Origin: Arthrobacter methylotrophus
GTDB taxonomy: Bacteria > Actinomycetota > Actinomycetes > Actinomycetales > Micrococcaceae
Assembly (NCBI RefSeq): GCF_039539965.1
Contig: NZ_BAABED010000001.1
Span: forward strand, 310,001-374,000
Length of the DNA stretch: 64,000 nucleotides
Direction: 5' to 3'
Shown in pieces: positions 29,961 through 38,766 of the stretch. Numbering within the stretch: the stretch's first letter is position 1; each line of letters begins with the position of its first letter. Below the pieces are notes generated by a model, which was given only the letters and a program-made list of their open reading frames with translations, searched no databases and was not told the origin of the DNA. A program made the translations under genes and the position numbers.

Positions 29961-30413
29961 ATGACTGATCAGCCCGCAGCCCCGGAGTCCCTGCCCTTGA
30001 ACGACCTCGAATCCAAGCTCGCGAAGGCTGGACAAGCCGACGCGAACCCCGTGGACGTCATCCTGGCCTTCCTGAACAACGAGGTCTATATCTTGAGCAG
30101 TGACTCGCTGGATAAGCCTGATGCGGCGGTTGAGCCACTTGTCCTCGCCAACTCCGAGGGACAACCTGTTCTGGCTGTGTTCAGCCACCCGAGCCGTGTG
30201 GAATCACAATTCCTGGAGGCAGCGCCCAACATTTTGGGAACCCACGGCGCCGCGATTCTGGACAGCATCGGTGACGAGCTCGGCTTGGTGATCAACCCCG
30301 GCAGCGAGCACGGCTTCGAGATGGGCCCGGAAGGCATCGCCAACGTCCGCCGCGACTTCACCCGCGACGACACTGCCGACACAGCTGACGCAGACGCGCC
30401 CAGGAATAATTGA
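29961..30413 (+). CDS. SseB-like protein
   Basis: The 150-residue acidic protein matches the SseB N-terminal domain pattern: LAFLNNEVYILSSDSL, then VLANSEGQPVLAVFSHPSR and AAILDSIGDELGLVINPGSE. Family members are of uncertain function, in some cases enhancing serine sensitivity or secretion-related. It is followed 67 bp later by the Ppx/GppA gene. Confidence 0.8.
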   Translation: MTDQPAAPESLPLNDLESKLAKAGQADANPVDVILAFLNNEVYILSSDSLDKPDAAVEPLVLANSEGQPVLAVFSHPSRVESQFLEAAPNILGTHGAAILDSIGDELGLVINPGSEHGFEMGPEGIANVRRDFTRDDTADTADADAPRNN

Positions 30414-30480
30414 CAGGCTCGCGGCATGAAACGGCAGTCCTAGTTGCTTCACACACTTCGAATCGGGGAATAATGGCAGA

Positions 30481-31545
30481 ATGCGTCTTGGCGTCCTAGA
30501 CATCGGTTCCAACACCGTCCATTTGCTTCTCGTGGACGCGCACCCAGGCGCACGCCCGGTGGCGTTTGCCTCCCATAAGCGACCGCTTTCGCTGGTTCAG
30601 TTCCTGGACGGCGACGGCAACATCAACGATGCCGGACAACACGAGTTGATTGAGTTCGTCCTTGAGGCGTGGGAGTTCGCGGCCCGACACAAGGCCGAGG
30701 ACCTCTTGGCTTTTTGTACCTCGGCCATTCGTGAAGCCACCAACGGCGTCGAGGTCCTCGCCCGCGTGAAGCACGAGACCACCGTGACGCTGCAGGAACT
30801 GACCGGCAGCGAAGAGGCCTCCATGACCTTCTTCGCGGTTCGACGCTGGTACGGCTGGGGAGCTGGCCCGATCCTGGACTTGGACATCGGCGGCGGCTCC
30901 TTCGAAATGGCGTTTGGCCAGGACGAATTGCCTGAGCTTGCGCTGTCGGTCCCACTCGGAGCCAGCCGTTTGACCAGGGACTGGCTCCACAACGATCCGC
31001 CCACGGCCAAGAGTGTCAAAGAGCTGCGAAAATACATCCGCCAAACTCTGAAGCCCGTGGTCCGCGAGTTCAAGCAGCTGGGCCGGGCCAATTTGGTGGC
31101 GGGAACCTCCAAGACCTTCCGTTCGCTCGCACGCATCGCAGGCGCGGCTCCCAGTGGCGCCGGTCCGTACGTCAAGCGCGAACTCCACGCCACGGACTTG
31201 GGGCTCTGGACACAGCGGATCTCGGCCATGACGGTCGAGGACCGCTTGTATCTTCCGGGAGTCTCGGACGCGCGGGCCAGGCAGATCCTCGCTGGAGCAC
31301 TCGTGGCCGAGGCCGCCTTGGAAATGTTCGAGTTTCCCAGCATGGAGATTTGTCCTTGGGCCTTGCGCGAGGGGCTGATCCTGCGTCGCCTCGACCAGCT
31401 GATCTTCGACGGCCCACTGGAGCCGGCACCGCATGTCGGGCTCGGGGGCGCGGTACCGGTGCCCCGCCCGGGCGCCAACACCGGAAGACCCGTCCCCGCG
31501 GCGGCATCCATCCCTATCGCGACCGCTGGGAGGCAGGCCAACTGA
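30481..31545 (+). CDS. Ppx/GppA family phosphatase
   Basis: The 354-residue member of the actin-like ATPase fold has VLDIGSNTVHLLLVD at the N-terminus, CTSAIREATNG, and the nucleotide-phosphate loop LDIGGGSFEMAFG. Family enzymes hydrolyse polyphosphate or convert pppGpp to ppGpp, and actinobacterial short forms such as this are mostly exopolyphosphatases. The last 35 residues are Pro/Ala-rich and probably disordered. The next gene begins two bases downstream. Confidence 0.88.
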   Translation: MRLGVLDIGSNTVHLLLVDAHPGARPVAFASHKRPLSLVQFLDGDGNINDAGQHELIEFVLEAWEFAARHKAEDLLAFCTSAIREATNGVEVLARVKHETTVTLQELTGSEEASMTFFAVRRWYGWGAGPILDLDIGGGSFEMAFGQDELPELALSVPLGASRLTRDWLHNDPPTAKSVKELRKYIRQTLKPVVREFKQLGRANLVAGTSKTFRSLARIAGAAPSGAGPYVKRELHATDLGLWTQRISAMTVEDRLYLPGVSDARARQILAGALVAEAALEMFEFPSMEICPWALREGLILRRLDQLIFDGPLEPAPHVGLGGAVPVPRPGANTGRPVPAAASIPIATAGRQAN

Positions 31546-31546
31546 C

Positions 31547-32383
31547 ATGAGCACCGACGTCGAGCACTCTGAAGAAGACAGGCCGAGGATTCCGGTGGCG
31601 CTTTCCAGCGCTTCTGTCTATCCGCTCAGCGTCCATGACGCTTTTTCCGTGGCCCAGGACCTGGGGTACGACGGTGTCGAAGTGATGGTGACCAACAACG
31701 CCACCAGCCAAAACCCGGATGCCCTCATCCAGCTTAGCCACCGCTATGACCAGCAGATCGTCTCCATCCACGCCCCCACCCTGTTGCTGACCCAGCAGGT
31801 TTGGGGTCCGGCGTGGAACAAGATCGAGATGTCCTGCCAGATGGCGCGCGAAGTCGGCTGCAACACCGTGGTAGTCCACCCGCCGTTCCGTTGGCAGTCG
31901 AACTATGCGGAGAACTTCGCTGCCGGAGTGCGCGAGATCGCGGCGATGTACCAAGTGCACATCGCGGTAGAGAACATGTACCCCTGGCGTGTGCGCGGCC
32001 GGGAGGCACTCGCTTACCTTCCGCACTGGGATCCGATGGGACAGGACTACGACGACGTCACCTGGGACTTCTCGCACGCCGCCACAGCGGGCGCCAACAG
32101 CCTTGAGGCGATCCGGGCGCTCGGGAGCAAACTGCGCCACGTCCACCTCACGGACGGTTCGGGCTCTGGCAAGGACGAACACTTGATCCCCGGCTACGGA
32201 ACTCAACATTGCGCCGAGGCCCTGCAGTATCTCGCATCCAATGGATTCGAAGGCACGGTGGTTGCCGAGATCTCCACGCGCAAGGCCAAGGCTGCCGGTG
32301 AACGCGAGGAATGGCTCGCCGAAACGCTGCGCTTCGCGCGCCAGCACTTGGGGGCGCCACTCGTGGGAGCCTTCGAGATCTAA
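31547..32383 (+). CDS. Sugar phosphate isomerase/epimerase-like (AP endonuclease family 2 fold)
   Basis: The 278-residue TIM-barrel protein has metal-site signatures of the xylose isomerase-like fold: IVSIHAPTLLL, TVVVHPPFRWQ, IAVENMYP, and HVHLTDGSGSGKDEHLIPG with acidic and His ligands near the C-terminus. The substrate is unknown. It follows the Ppx/GppA gene by one base and is probably cotranscribed; GGGAGG lies upstream of ATG 31547. Confidence 0.82.
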   Translation: MSTDVEHSEEDRPRIPVALSSASVYPLSVHDAFSVAQDLGYDGVEVMVTNNATSQNPDALIQLSHRYDQQIVSIHAPTLLLTQQVWGPAWNKIEMSCQMAREVGCNTVVVHPPFRWQSNYAENFAAGVREIAAMYQVHIAVENMYPWRVRGREALAYLPHWDPMGQDYDDVTWDFSHAATAGANSLEAIRALGSKLRHVHLTDGSGSGKDEHLIPGYGTQHCAEALQYLASNGFEGTVVAEISTRKAKAAGEREEWLAETLRFARQHLGAPLVGAFEI

Positions 32384-32492
32384 GCACGCCTGCGGGCAAG
32401 CAGAGGTTCCGCATCGAGCCTTGAAGAACACCCGATGAAGGCAGGGGCGGCGGGCACTTCCCCGGAACCGTGGGTCTACTGCTAAAGAGTTC

Positions 32493-32582
32493 GATTCCGC
32501 TGGATCATTCCACCCGTCAGTGGCGCCCGCCGCGTGATTCCGGGGCGCCGGGACTTGCCAAAGCGGATGATCCAGCAGAATC
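32493..32582. repeat. Large imperfect palindrome in the 567-bp gap before proC
   Basis: The gap 32384-32950 holds no gene I can support. Left arm 32493-32509 (GATTCCGCTGGATCATT) pairs with right arm 32566-32582 with two mismatches. A nested GGCGCC pair lies inside (32522-32527 and 32544-32549). A third, looser copy of the arm (GCTGGGTCATCGCGCCC) begins near 32629. This looks like a degenerate mobile palindrome or a long terminator. Confidence 0.5.
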
Positions 32583-32691
32583 CGACATTCCCCGATGCAT
32601 CCGCTTTCACACAGGATCCCGACGTTTTGCTGGGTCATCGCGCCCGGGATTTACACACCTTTTGTCCTATAACCCGACCTCAAACATGACC

Positions 32692-32717
32692 GCGCCACTT
32701 AAACGCGCCACTTAAAC
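32692..32717 (+). repeat. 13-bp tandem duplication
   Basis: GCGCCACTTAAAC occurs twice head to tail at 32692-32704 and 32705-32717, directly before the hairpin at 32722. Function unknown; it could be a protein-binding repeat or a slippage product. Confidence 0.6.
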
Positions 32718-32721
32718 GAGA

Positions 32722-32777
32722 AAGCACCGGCGGTCGATACGGGAAAATGGGGGGAAACCCGTTCGACCACCGGTGCT
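32722..32777. repeat. Long hairpin upstream of proC
   Basis: AAGCACCGGCGGTCGATACGGG (read as two parts, 32722-32730 and 32731-32743) pairs with 32758-32777 over about 20 bp with one mismatch and one bulge, enclosing a purine-rich loop of about 14 nt. It could be a terminator or structured RNA; no T-run follows on the + strand. Confidence 0.55.
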
Positions 32778-32950
32778 TGTGGCGGACATCCCCATGCCCG
32801 CCTCATCACTCGCACCCTCAATGAGGCAACTACTAAGTTACGGAGCAATATTGGGTGCAGCCTGCAATAACCTTGAGAACCAGCTGGGAATCCCGGTAGC
32901 CGTCATGCCGCACCGAGCTGGTTCTGCAGCGGCGAAGCCGAACTGGCATC

Positions 32951-33790
32951 ATGGAAGCCATGAGCAACCGAATCGCATTCCTTGGCTGTGGGTCCATGAA
33001 CGAGGCCATTCTAGGTGGCCTGCTTGCCGCCGGAACGGATCCGTCGGACGTCGTCGCCACTGTGCGTCGCGCAGAACGCGCCGCCGAACTGGCTGAGCGC
33101 CACCATGTCATGACCATCGCCGGAGCCGAGGAACCAGACAACAACAAGTTAGCCACCAAGGGCGCTTCGGTTGTCATCCTGGGCGTCAAGCCCGTGGGCA
33201 TTGCCGATCTAGCCCGCGAAATCTCCTCCTCCCTGGCCAGGACCACCATTGTGATCAGCGTTGCCGCCGCCGTGTCCATCGCCCAGCTGGAAGCAGCCTT
33301 GCCCGAGGGCCAGCCGGTCATTCGCACCATGCCCAACACCCCCGCCAAGTTGGGCCGTGGAGTGGTCTCCGTGTCGGCCGGAACCAATTGCACTCCCGAG
33401 CAGCTCCAGCAGGCCAAGGACATCCTCGCCGCAGCAGGCACCGTGGTGGAAATCCCGGAGGAACAGGTGGATGCACTGTCAGCCATCAGCGGCTCGGGCC
33501 CTGCCTATGTGTTCTACCTTGCTGAGGCCATGGCTGCTGCCGGCGTCGAACTCGGCTTGGATCCCGAACTCTCCCTCATGATTTCCCGCGAGACCGTTGC
33601 CGGTGCCGGTTTCATGCTTGCCGAGCCGGGAGCGGACCCCGCCGCACTACGCATCGCCGTGACCAGTCCCAACGGCACCACGGAGCGGGCCATCGCAGCC
33701 TTCAACGACGGCGGGATTCCCGCTATCATCGCCGACGGAGCGCGCGCAGCCGCGGCCCGGGCCGCGGAAATCACGCAGCAGCTCGGCTAA
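32951..33790 (+). CDS. proC: Pyrroline-5-carboxylate reductase
   Basis: Last step of proline synthesis, NAD(P)H-dependent reduction of pyrroline-5-carboxylate. The 279-residue protein has the Rossmann loop IAFLGCGSMNEAILGGLL, VILGVKPVGIADL, RTMPNTPAKLGRGV and the family signature AISGSGPAYVFYLAEAM. The start is ATG 32951 or ATG 32960 (MSNRIAFLG); neither has a strong ribosome site. A GC-rich hairpin (33815-33841) follows the stop. Confidence 0.95.
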   Translation: MEAMSNRIAFLGCGSMNEAILGGLLAAGTDPSDVVATVRRAERAAELAERHHVMTIAGAEEPDNNKLATKGASVVILGVKPVGIADLAREISSSLARTTIVISVAAAVSIAQLEAALPEGQPVIRTMPNTPAKLGRGVVSVSAGTNCTPEQLQQAKDILAAAGTVVEIPEEQVDALSAISGSGPAYVFYLAEAMAAAGVELGLDPELSLMISRETVAGAGFMLAEPGADPAALRIAVTSPNGTTERAIAAFNDGGIPAIIADGARAAAARAAEITQQLG

Positions 33791-33929
33791 CTCCCTGGAG
33801 GGCCGGTGCCATCAGCCGGTGCCGGGTCTTCCGGCCCCGGCAGCCAGGAGTTAACGTTGTCTAAGGCATGGAACGGTTGGAAGGCAGTCCGTTCCCATCT
33901 TCAGGTGTCCGGGCTGCAAAGAGGTAGCC

Positions 33930-34508
33930 ATGAGTTATATCGCAGTGAGCAGGCGAACAGCGAGACGGCGCGAATCCGAACTCGCCACGCGACGGCTGGT
34001 TGTCATCCTGAGTGCTTCGGCCGCCGCGGCATGGCTGATATCGGTACTGTTGGCAGGATCCACGCGAGTAGGCGGCTTCATCCACATTTACGCCCTCATC
34101 GCCCATGTTCTGGCCATGGTGGTGTCCTTCGGAGCCATCCTTCTGGTGGACTGGCATGGTTTTCTGTGGCTCATCGGAAGACGCGGCTTGGCCGAGACGA
34201 TCCGGCTCGACGGGGCTGCAACCCCTTTGATCTGGGGCGGATTGGCTGGCATGCTGGCCAGCGGAGTCTTCCTCAACGCTAATTTGAGCAGCACCATGAC
34301 AGACGTGAAGCTGCTTGCGGTGCTGATCCTCACCCTCAACGGCATCATGCTCATACCCCTGATGAGGCGGCTGGCACACTTGGCGCCTACCGCATCCTTT
34401 CGGGATCTGACACTGGGGCAACGCTTCCACATGCTTGCGTGCCTGGCCATCTCGCAGCTGTGCTGGTGGACAGCCATCGTCATTGGATTCATCAACGCTG
34501 CATCTTGA
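33930..34508 (+). CDS. Small integral membrane protein, unknown function
   Basis: The 192-residue protein has about five predicted membrane segments (LVVILSASAAAAWLISVLLA, IYALIAHVLAMVVSFGAILL, LIWGGLAGMLASGVFL, LLAVLILTLNGIMLIPL and the C-terminal one) and two histidines in the first half (FIHIYALIAHVL), which may hint at a heme or metal. I do not recognise the family. AGAGGT precedes ATG 33930. Confidence 0.7.
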   Translation: MSYIAVSRRTARRRESELATRRLVVILSASAAAAWLISVLLAGSTRVGGFIHIYALIAHVLAMVVSFGAILLVDWHGFLWLIGRRGLAETIRLDGAATPLIWGGLAGMLASGVFLNANLSSTMTDVKLLAVLILTLNGIMLIPLMRRLAHLAPTASFRDLTLGQRFHMLACLAISQLCWWTAIVIGFINAAS

Positions 34509-34558
34509 GCGCCGCGCGTTGGCCGCCCAGCGACGGCCGCCCAGCGACGGCCCCGTCG

Positions 34559-35245
34559 CTATGGCCGTGCCGCGAACCGTTCCAGCAGGTCAACGTGCCC
34601 GGATACGATCAGCATGTCGCGGCCGGAGACCTTGGTCTCTGGCCGGGCGTAGGTGAAGTCTTCGCCGGGTGATTTAACCCCGACAATGGTCACGCCGTAT
34701 TTGGAACGGACCTTGGACTCATCCAAAGTGAAGCCCACGGTTTCCTTGGGCGGGTACATTTTCACGATGGCGAAATCGTCGTCGAACTCGATGAAGTCCA
34801 GCATGCGCCCGGAAACGAGGTGGGCGGCGCGGACCCCGGCGTCGGCTTCAGGGTAGATGACGTGGTTGGCACCGATGCGGGTGAGGATCTTGCCGTGCGA
34901 GGCAGTGATGGCTTTCACCCAGAGGTGTTCAATGCCCAGGTCCACGAGGTTCACCGTAATGAGCACCGAGGACTCGATCGATGTTCCCACGCCCACCACT
35001 GCAGAACTGAATTCCTGTGCACCGAGCTGGCGGAGTGCATCGATGTTGGTCGCATCCGCTTCCACCACATGGGTCAGGACGGAAGCCCAGTTCTGCACGA
35101 GCGTGCGGTCCCGCTCGATGGCCAGGACTTCGCGTCCCTGCTTGACGAGCTGCTCGGCGGTGGCCGCACCGAAGCGGCCCAGGCCTATTACCAGCACGGG
35201 CGCGTTGTGCGCCGGTCGGTTGGGGGCGCCTGTTGAATTAGCCAA
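34559..35245 (-). CDS. trkA: Potassium uptake regulatory subunit, TrkA/KtrA type
   Basis: The 228-residue cytoplasmic RCK protein gates the TrkH/KtrB pore. It has the nucleotide-binding loop VLVIGLGRFGAATAEQL, then VVEADATNIDALRQLGA, and a TrkA-C domain (RSKYGVTIVGVKSPGEDF) at the end. The TTG start at 35245 overlaps the upstream trkH stop by 8 bp and has GAGAGG before it; the frame extends upstream inside trkH but without support. Confidence 0.9.
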   Translation of the reverse strand: MANSTGAPNRPAHNAPVLVIGLGRFGAATAEQLVKQGREVLAIERDRTLVQNWASVLTHVVEADATNIDALRQLGAQEFSSAVVGVGTSIESSVLITVNLVDLGIEHLWVKAITASHGKILTRIGANHVIYPEADAGVRAAHLVSGRMLDFIEFDDDFAIVKMYPPKETVGFTLDESKVRSKYGVTIVGVKSPGEDFTYARPETKVSGRDMLIVSGHVDLLERFAARP

Positions 35246-36671
35246 TGATCGGCCTCTCTTCGGGGTAATGGAATAGCTGCCTGCGTTGGCGGAGGGCCAG
35301 TGCGGAGGCAAGGGTGATGGTGCCGATACGGCCGGCGAACATGACCGCGGCCAGGATGTAGACCCCCGCGGGCGGCAGCTCGGCACTAAGGTTCGTGCTG
35401 AGGCCTACCGTTGCGAAGGCCGAAATGGTTTCGAAGAGTACCCGGTCCAGGCTGGCGCCGCTGATGGACAGCAGCAGGAATGCTGCCACGCACACCAACG
35501 TGGCACCGGCCACGATGACCGAGATGGCAACGCGCATGGTGCCCTCCGGAATGGTGCGGCCGTAGGCCTTGACGTCGGCGTCGCCTCGCGCCTCGGCGAC
35601 AATGGCAAGGAACATGACCGCGATGGTGGTGACCTTGATGCCGCCCGCTGTCGACGCCGAACCGCCGCCGGCAAACATCAGTGCGTCGGACAAGAGCCGA
35701 GTGGTGGCATCCATATGGTTCTGGTCAACGAGGTTGAAGCCTCCGGAGCGCGTCATGACGGAGGCGAAAATGGAATGCGTGATCTTGTCGCCGACGCTCA
35801 TGTTGGCAATAGTGCGGGTGTTGTCCCACTCCATCAAAGCCCAGAGGACGGAGCCCGCAACCAGCAGGATCAGGGACACCTGAATGGTCAGCTTGGTGTG
35901 GAGGCTCCATTTCTTCCACCTGAGGCCGTGCCTCCGGAGCACCAGCATGACGGGGAAACCGAGGCTGCCGAGGAAAACGCCCAGCATGAGCGGCACCAGG
36001 ATCCACAAGTCCATCTGGTACGGCACGATGCCGTCGGAGTGGGGCGTGAACCCGGCGTTGTTGAACGAGGAAATCGAGTAGAAGACCCCGTGCCATAACG
36101 CCTCCCAGAAGCCTTCTCCCAGTGTCAGGAAGCGCGGAACCAATGCGATGGCCAAGATGGCCTCGATGGTCACGGACGTCGAGATGACGGTCCGCAACAG
36201 AGTACCCACTTCGCCTAAACGACCGGCGTTGTTCATGGCCTCCTGGGCGATGAGCTTGCCCCGTACGCCCAGCCGTTTGCTGACCATGAGGGCCAGGAGG
36301 GAAGCGAGGGTCAAGGTTCCCAAACCGCCCACGAAGATGCCCACAAGGATGACCAGCTGGCCGAAGAAGGTCCAGTGGACCGCCGTTGAGACAACCGTCA
36401 AACCGGTCACACACACGGCGGATACGGCTGTGAACAACGCCTGGTAGAGGGGAGTGACACCGCCGTCGGCCGACGCGGCTGGCAGTGAAAGCAGGCCGGT
36501 GAACAAGAAAATTGCAAGGCAGTAGGCCGTCAGGGCCAATCGCGCCGGCGAGGTGTTGGCGATGTTGTCGACGAAGTCCCGGATCCCCGTGAAAATCCAC
36601 AGGCTTCCGCGCTCCGTCTGGACGGATTGCCAGGTGGCCGGGTCTCGGGTCCTCGACTGGCTCTGAGTCAT
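35238..36671 (-). CDS. trkH: TrkH/KtrB family potassium transporter
   Basis: The 477-residue membrane protein of four MPM repeats has filter-region glycines in VSAVCVTGLTVV, SSFNNAGFTPHS, TRSGGFNLVD and SAFATVGLS. It conducts K+ (with Na+) into the cell and works with the TrkA/KtrA subunit encoded directly downstream. The divergent acuC gene starts 112 bp away. Confidence 0.92.
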   Translation of the reverse strand: MTQSQSRTRDPATWQSVQTERGSLWIFTGIRDFVDNIANTSPARLALTAYCLAIFLFTGLLSLPAASADGGVTPLYQALFTAVSAVCVTGLTVVSTAVHWTFFGQLVILVGIFVGGLGTLTLASLLALMVSKRLGVRGKLIAQEAMNNAGRLGEVGTLLRTVISTSVTIEAILAIALVPRFLTLGEGFWEALWHGVFYSISSFNNAGFTPHSDGIVPYQMDLWILVPLMLGVFLGSLGFPVMLVLRRHGLRWKKWSLHTKLTIQVSLILLVAGSVLWALMEWDNTRTIANMSVGDKITHSIFASVMTRSGGFNLVDQNHMDATTRLLSDALMFAGGGSASTAGGIKVTTIAVMFLAIVAEARGDADVKAYGRTIPEGTMRVAISVIVAGATLVCVAAFLLLSISGASLDRVLFETISAFATVGLSTNLSAELPPAGVYILAAVMFAGRIGTITLASALALRQRRQLFHYPEERPIIG

Positions 36672-36783
36672 GGCAGTGCTGTTCGCTTCTGGTCGATTGA
36701 TTCTGCTTTCTTGAGTAGTAAACCACTAATCGTCCGCTGTAACGGGGCGGTTGCCTTCCCGCCGCTCGGGTAGCCTGTGATTG

Positions 36784-37995
36784 ATGACTTCCTGGGCTGG
36801 CCTCCGTCCGTCCGCGCTGCCAACGACGGTCGCGTGGGATCCTGCCATGACCGCATACAATTTCGGTCCGTCCCACCCCATGGCTCCGGAGCGGCTTGAA
36901 CTGACGGCCAGGCTCGCCGAGGCGCTCGGACTGTTCAACCTGGAGCATGTGTCGGTTCAAGCGCCCGAGGTCGCGTCCGACGTCGAACTCCTGGCAGTCC
37001 ACAGTGCCGAATATGTCGCCGCCGTGCGGCGTGCAAGCGAAGACCCGACGACGCCGGACCCGGAACGCGGGCTCGGTACCGAAGATGACCCGGCCTTCGC
37101 AGGAATGCACGAAGCAAGCGCCCGGCTGGCCGGCGGTTCCTTGCTCGCTGCTGAGGCGATCCTGTCCGGAACGGCCATCCGGGCCGTGAACTTCGGCGGC
37201 GGAATGCATCACGCCTCGCGGGAGCGGGCCAGTGGCTTCTGTATCTACAACGACGCCGCACTCGCGGTCCAGAGGCTGCTCGACGGCGGCGTCGGGAAGG
37301 TCGCGTACATCGACGTCGATGCCCACCACGGGGATGGGACCCAGAGCATCTTCTGGAACGACCCGAGGGTCCTCACGATCTCTCTGCACGAAAGCGGCCT
37401 TTCGTTGTTCCCGGGAACCGGATTCGCCAATGAGATCGGTGGCCCGGATGCGCTGGGGACCGCCGTCAATGTGGCCTTGCCTGCGTGGACGGGCGACGCC
37501 GGGTGGTTGCGGGCCTTCCATGCCGTGGTACCGCAACTCGTGCAGGCCTTTGAACCGGAGGTCATCGTGAGCCAGCACGGCTGCGACTCCCACAAACTCG
37601 ATCCCCTCACGCACCTCAACCTCAGCGTGGACGGCCAACGCGAGGCGGCCACCGCCGTCGCGGGCCTTGCTGCCAGGTTCTGCGAAAACCGTTGGATTGC
37701 CACCGGGGGAGGGGGCTACGAAGTTACAGGGGTGGTACCGCGCACGTGGAGCCACTTGATAGGCATCGTGGCGCAACATCCGGTGCAGTTGACGGCCCCG
37801 GTCCCGGAAATCTTCCGAAGCTACGTCAAGGAGAAGTACGGGGAATCGGTTCCGGAACTCATGGGCGACGGCGTGGATACCTGGTGGCGCTCGTGGGAGG
37901 TCGGATACGATCCCTCCGACGCCGTGGACCGGACGGTCATTGCCACGCGCAAGGAGATCTTCCCGCTCTACGGGCTGGACCCATGGTTCGACTAG
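36784..37995 (+). CDS. acuC: AcuC-type histone deacetylase-like amidohydrolase
   Basis: The 403-residue zinc-dependent deacetylase has FGGGMHHASRERASGFCIYND, IDVDAHHGDGTQSIFW (Asp and His metal ligands) and a late ATGGGGYE. In other bacteria AcuC removes acetyl groups from acetyl-CoA synthetase and so switches it on; an acsA lies 29 kb upstream in this window, but no physical link is present. The start is ATG 36784, with TTG three bases before it as an alternative. Confidence 0.9.
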   Translation: MTSWAGLRPSALPTTVAWDPAMTAYNFGPSHPMAPERLELTARLAEALGLFNLEHVSVQAPEVASDVELLAVHSAEYVAAVRRASEDPTTPDPERGLGTEDDPAFAGMHEASARLAGGSLLAAEAILSGTAIRAVNFGGGMHHASRERASGFCIYNDAALAVQRLLDGGVGKVAYIDVDAHHGDGTQSIFWNDPRVLTISLHESGLSLFPGTGFANEIGGPDALGTAVNVALPAWTGDAGWLRAFHAVVPQLVQAFEPEVIVSQHGCDSHKLDPLTHLNLSVDGQREAATAVAGLAARFCENRWIATGGGGYEVTGVVPRTWSHLIGIVAQHPVQLTAPVPEIFRSYVKEKYGESVPELMGDGVDTWWRSWEVGYDPSDAVDRTVIATRKEIFPLYGLDPWFD

Positions 37996-38091
37996 ATTTC
38001 CCTGTACCATCCAACCGTTGGGATGACCGCAAAGCCCGCCAGCGTGAAATAGTTGATGCCTTTCGGCGTATATGTCGCTAGGGTGGGAGGC

Positions 38092-38682
38092 ATGGTGACT
38101 GACGACGTATTTGCCGTCATTGCTGAGGCAACCCGGCGTGACATTCTGGTTTCCCTCCGCTCTGGGGATAAGGCTGTGGGGGAACTGGTGGAGGAGCTCG
38201 CGGCGAGCCAGCCCACTATTTCGAAACATTTGAAGGTACTCCGCGAGGCGGATCTTGTCAGCATGCGCGCCCAGGGGCAGAAACGCTACTATGCGTTGAA
38301 CCCGAAGCCGCTCGCGGGGGTTGCCAGCTGGCTGGAGACATTCGACGTCGCTCGAGTCCAGCCCGCGGCCGAAGCCGCCACCCCGGCCCGCAACGCGCGC
38401 CCCCGTGCGGTTGCGCAGCAGGGTGCGGTTGGCCAGCAGGGTGCCGCCCAGCTCAAGCAGCCCGACGGCGAGTCGATCGGCACATCTCAGGCGAGCGCCG
38501 ACGTCGGGCGCTCGCTGGAACCGGCGCCGGTCTCCGGTGCTGTTGCCGCAGTCGCCGGAATCGACGACACGATGCCGCAGCAGATCGGACGCACTGTTGG
38601 ACGTGCAGCCACGAAGGCAGCAGACCTCTTGGCGAACCTGCCCAATCTGCCCAATCTGCCGAAGTTCGGCCGCAAGAAGTGA
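38092..38682 (+). CDS. ArsR family regulator with long Ala/Gln/Pro-rich tail
   Basis: The winged HTH occupies about residues 1-85 (IAEATRRDILVSLRSGDKAV, then ELAASQPTISKHLKVLREAD). No metal-binding CxC motif is seen. The C-terminal 110 residues are low complexity and end in NLPNLPNLPKFGRKK. Start at ATG 38092 or GTG 38095; the GGGAGG is one base from the former and four from the latter. The palindrome at 38685 lies directly after the stop. Confidence 0.85.
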   Translation: MVTDDVFAVIAEATRRDILVSLRSGDKAVGELVEELAASQPTISKHLKVLREADLVSMRAQGQKRYYALNPKPLAGVASWLETFDVARVQPAAEAATPARNARPRAVAQQGAVGQQGAAQLKQPDGESIGTSQASADVGRSLEPAPVSGAVAAVAGIDDTMPQQIGRTVGRAATKAADLLANLPNLPNLPKFGRKK

Positions 38683-38684
38683 CA

Positions 38685-38750
38685 CCCAACTAACTCGCAG
38701 TTGTTGTCGTTTTGAGGCGTCATAACGACAACAACTGCGAGTCAGTTGGG
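38685..38750. repeat. 66-nt palindromic element, copy A
   Basis: Arms 38685-38711 and 38724-38750 are 27 nt each and complementary except at one position, with a 12-nt loop. It fills the space between the converging ArsR and lldD genes. A homologous element of exactly the same length lies at 58070-58135, 11 of 66 positions differing by eye. Two of the differences are compensated on the other arm, so base pairing has been kept. It may act as a terminator or be a mobile palindrome. Confidence 0.8.
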
Positions 38751-38766
38751 CCAGTCCAGCGGGAGC

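Noticed and set aside
32484..32505. tRNA-like T-loop (TTCGATTCC) in the gap before proC
   Set aside because: The flanking bases do not form a T stem and no anticodon or acceptor arm is present; the string is part of a palindrome arm.
35725..38685. 986-codon open frame on the minus strand
   Set aside because: It runs antisense to trkH (partly) and fully across acuC and the ArsR gene, has Arg/Pro/Ala-rich, motif-free translation, and is explained by the GC bias of the third codon position.
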